A DNA stretch of 13,497 nucleotides, from positions 1-13,497 of the forward strand of contig CAJUEZ010000049.1 of assembly GCA_910585485.1 (NCBI GenBank), written 5' to 3'. Both the position numbers and the translations under genes were made by a program. The notes under the pieces are model-generated. The model saw only the letters and a list, made by a program, of their open reading frames with translations. It did not search any database and was not told where the DNA came from. The DNA comes from an uncultured Clostridia bacterium. Its GTDB lineage: Bacteria; Bacillota; Clostridia; UBA1381. This document shows, in pieces, positions 12,399-13,497 of the stretch (position 1 is the stretch's first letter; every line of letters starts with the position of its first letter).

Positions 12399-12499
12399 GT
12401 TCTTTTCATCAATTTTATTAATTCGATTAACCTATCTATGTAGATTATTCCAACAATCATAGATGTAATATCTAATATTGCTTTTGTCAAATCGTTCAT
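12389..12499 (-). CDS. 36-aa hydrophobic peptide, candidate type I (Fst-like) toxin
   Basis: The peptide reads MNDLTKAILDITSMIVGIIY followed by IDRLIELIKLMKRTKK. It has a short charged N-terminus, one hydrophobic segment (about 7-21, with Val-Gly at 16-17), an amphipathic stretch and a basic tail. This size and layout are typical of membrane-acting type I toxins; it loosely recalls Fst (also M-x-D-L start and a central Val-Gly), but the similarity is too slight to prove kinship. A strong AGGGGG ribosome site lies 8 nt before the ATG. It is transcribed from the operator-controlled promoter at 12642-12670 with a leader of about 135 nt that contains a hairpin like that of the opposing small RNA. 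It may instead be an unrelated small membrane peptide. Confidence 0.6.
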   Translation of the reverse strand: MNDLTKAILDITSMIVGIIYIDRLIELIKLMKRTKK

Positions 12500-12560
12500 T
12501 TGTGATACCCCCTATCTTCTTTTAGTACAGTTTTCACCTCCTAAAATCAGTATAAAGGGC

Positions 12561-12580
12561 AGAACAGCCGCCACCGTTCC
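12561..12580 (-). repeat. Leader hairpin sharing its stem with the small RNA
   Basis: The minus-strand RNA has GGAACGG-TGGCGG-CTGTTCT. The plus-strand small RNA has GGAACGG-TTTTAG-CTGTTCC at 12323-12342. The arms are the same apart from the last base, while the loops differ. Because each hairpin is nearly self-complementary, each arm in one RNA can also pair with the opposite arm in the other. Confidence 0.7.
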
Positions 12581-12641
12581 AATATATCAAGGTTACATAA
12601 TTTTCATTATCACCTACAGCCGATTTCTCAACCGCATTGTT

Positions 12642-12670
12642 ATTATAACATAGATTTCTATTTGTGTAAA
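12642..12670 (-). promoter_or_regulatory. Minus-strand promoter for the 36-aa peptide operon
   Basis: A -35 TTTACA (12670-12665) and a perfect -10 TATAAT (12647-12642) are 17 bp apart, and a TG two bases before the -10 strengthens it. Operator copy 1 covers the -35. Confidence 0.75.
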
Positions 12671-12737
12671 TATACAAAATAAACAAATATATTTGCGTAA
12701 ATATATCAAATTGCATATTGCTATATTTGCGTAAATA
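12659..12737. promoter_or_regulatory. Three-copy operator between divergent promoters
   Basis: Three direct copies of a 14-bp partly palindromic site occur. TATTTGTGTAAATA is at 12659-12672, and TATTTGCGTAAATA is at both 12690-12703 and 12724-12737. Their starts are 31 and 34 bp apart, about three helical turns, so bound proteins would lie on one face of the DNA. Copy 1 covers the minus-strand -35 and copy 3 fills the spacer of the plus-strand promoter. One repressor could therefore silence both directions. Confidence 0.8.
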
Positions 12738-12746
12738 GTATATAAT
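12718..12746 (+). promoter_or_regulatory. Plus-strand promoter for the 28-aa and 184-aa genes
   Basis: TTGCTA (12718-12723) and a perfect TATAAT (12741-12746) are 17 bp apart. Operator copy 3 lies entirely within the spacer. Confidence 0.75.
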
Positions 12747-12781
12747 AATATCAACAAATGAACGAAAGGAGTTGAAATACA

Positions 12782-12868
12782 ATGAAAAAAGCCTTGTATA
12801 AGCTGCGAACTCATACAAGGCACTACATACCCCAAAGGGGTGTTGCTTATGGTACATCATTATTTTAA
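12782..12868 (+). CDS. 28-aa basic peptide overlapping two hairpins
   Basis: The frame encodes MKKALYKLRTHTRHYIPQRG then VAYGTSLF. It begins 10 nt after a good AAGGAG ribosome site and is the first frame after the plus-strand promoter, so translation is plausible. It is basic, with no hydrophobic segment. Its codons coincide with two RNA hairpins: GCCTTGTAT/ATACAAGGC (12791-12799, 12813-12821) and ACCCC-AAA-GGGGT (12829-12841). It may be a leader peptide whose translation controls the folding of the leader of the 184-aa gene, or a stand-alone small protein. I recognise no family. Confidence 0.45.
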   Translation: MKKALYKLRTHTRHYIPQRGVAYGTSLF

Positions 12869-12912
12869 CATAGCAATCCCCAAAACGTCAAGATTTTAGG
12901 AGGAATTTTATA

Positions 12913-13467
12913 ATGGAAAATTTAGAGGTAATTGAATTGTCTAATAACGGAAAGATCAAGGCTGAATATGTGAAAAACATAATACATTATGTTTGCCGCG
13001 CCGCATTACAGGAGGCGGAATTAAACGGAGCGCCGAATAACGTTACATCTGGCATTGAAGTAGTGAAAAAACATTTAAGGCAGTATTCCGCCGCATATAC
13101 AAAGAATAGCGGCGTAAAAGTAGTTACATATGATGATAGTTTGCTTAAATACTGTTTTAATCAGCATAATGAAATACCCGGATATATTTGTTATTGGCTG
13201 TATCAGTTTTACGGCGGTTTATTTGGTTCGCCTATGAAATACTCCGAGCGTCATTACGATGTATATAATCAGCTTCAGAAAGAATATGTACATCATCGCC
13301 GATGGTGTAAACTGAATGACAAGAACGATGAAATAATGCGCCGCAAGTGGCGGCGGAAATTATGCAAATTATACCGCTCCGGAAAATATAACACTATGTT
13401 TGAGCTACATAATACATCATTCCTTGATAATATCCCCAAAAACGAGTCTTTTTCAAAGATTGTGTAA
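12913..13467 (+). CDS. Unknown 184-aa protein of the mobile element
   Basis: I do not recognise a family. The protein is soluble-looking and rich in aromatic and basic residues. The N-terminal third is helical (KNIIHYVCRAALQEAELNGA). The middle is aromatic, with IPGYICYWLYQFYGGLFG at about 88-105. A strongly basic helical segment follows at about 126-155 (HHRRWCKLNDKNDEIMRRKW, then RRKLCKLYRSGK), which could bind nucleic acid. No signal peptide is seen. AGGAGG lies 9 nt before the ATG. It is 44 bp downstream of the 28-aa frame in the same transcript and the only plus-strand gene of substance here, divergent from the peptide/ribbon-helix-helix operon and sharing its operators. Its codon usage and RBS look native to a clostridial host. 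Control by a shared operator suggests an early or maintenance function (inference). Confidence 0.8.
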   Translation: MENLEVIELSNNGKIKAEYVKNIIHYVCRAALQEAELNGAPNNVTSGIEVVKKHLRQYSAAYTKNSGVKVVTYDDSLLKYCFNQHNEIPGYICYWLYQFYGGLFGSPMKYSERHYDVYNQLQKEYVHHRRWCKLNDKNDEIMRRKWRRKLCKLYRSGKYNTMFELHNTSFLDNIPKNESFSKIV

Positions 13468-13497
13468 ACCCTCTAAATGGTGTAGAATAGAAATACA

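Larger units (their letters stand above)
10896..13497. mobile_element. End of an integrated mobile element (inferred; continues past window)
   Basis: The left boundary is the break in the tRNA-Thr half at 10895/10896. Because the fragment is the 3' half and keeps the tRNA terminator on its left, the inserted DNA must lie to the right. The content agrees: two probable toxin-antitoxin loci, a ribbon-helix-helix regulator, operator repeats and unknown small proteins. No integrase, relaxase or phage structural gene is visible, so the element type (integrative conjugative element, satellite or prophage) is undetermined. Confidence 0.6.

Noticed and set aside
12534..12860. Two overlapping minus-strand open frames (73 and 108 codons) in the operator region
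   Set aside because: They run through both divergent promoters and all three operators, and have no ribosome sites; the region is regulatory. The tail YVTLIYWNGGGCSALYTDFR looks protein-like but has no usable start codon after the predicted transcription start.

Overview
This window looks like the chromosome of a low-to-moderate-GC member of the Clostridia (Firmicutes), probably a gut lineage. The evidence is AGGAGG-type ribosome binding sites, consensus TTGACA/TATAAT promoters, and a gene set typical of that class: a hom-thrB-lysC cluster, a TrmH-family RlmB, an MsmX/UgpC-type ATPase, an EF-G-2-like GTPase and a RadC with the clostridial N-terminus. No species can be named from the sequence alone.

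Positions 1 to about 10,380 are ordinary core chromosome, with every gene on the minus strand. In transcription order they are: a CaCA-family cation exchanger behind a yybP-ykoY (Mn2+) riboswitch with its own antiterminator/terminator switch; an EF-G-like GTPase; a stand-alone sugar ABC transporter ATPase ending in a strong terminator; radC; then hom-thrB-lysC from one good promoter, followed by rlmB and a truncated ACT-domain regulator. Hom, ThrB and LysC channel aspartate into homoserine phosphate. Hom and LysC both carry C-terminal ACT regions that are normally used for feedback control.

Positions 10,380 to 10,850 are a boundary zone. They hold a decayed C-terminal scrap of a phage-type BRO/antirepressor-like gene containing a 27-bp perfect palindrome, several long hairpins, a possible small plus-strand transcript, and a terminator that fits the downstream end of a tRNA gene. 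At 10,850-10,895 lies only the 3' half of a tRNA-Thr(CGT), broken in the anticodon loop. This is the usual scar of an element that integrated into a tRNA. Everything to its right (about 10,896 to the end) is most simply read as the inside of an integrated mobile element that runs off the window.

The element end is dense in small regulatory systems. First comes a complete type III toxin-antitoxin locus of the TenpIN type: consensus promoter, two 25-nt antitoxin boxes at a 51-nt period interleaved with hairpins, a short terminator, then a 141-aa endoribonuclease toxin. Next come a 91-aa unknown protein and a 67-aa ribbon-helix-helix protein. Upstream of them is a probable second system: a 36-aa hydrophobic peptide whose message converges on a short plus-strand RNA with a consensus promoter and strong terminator, an arrangement like the par/Fst type I toxin-antitoxin loci. 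That peptide and a plus-strand unit (28-aa peptide, then an unknown 184-aa protein) are driven by divergent promoters. These are covered by three copies of a 14-bp operator spaced 31 and 34 bp apart, so one repressor probably controls both directions.
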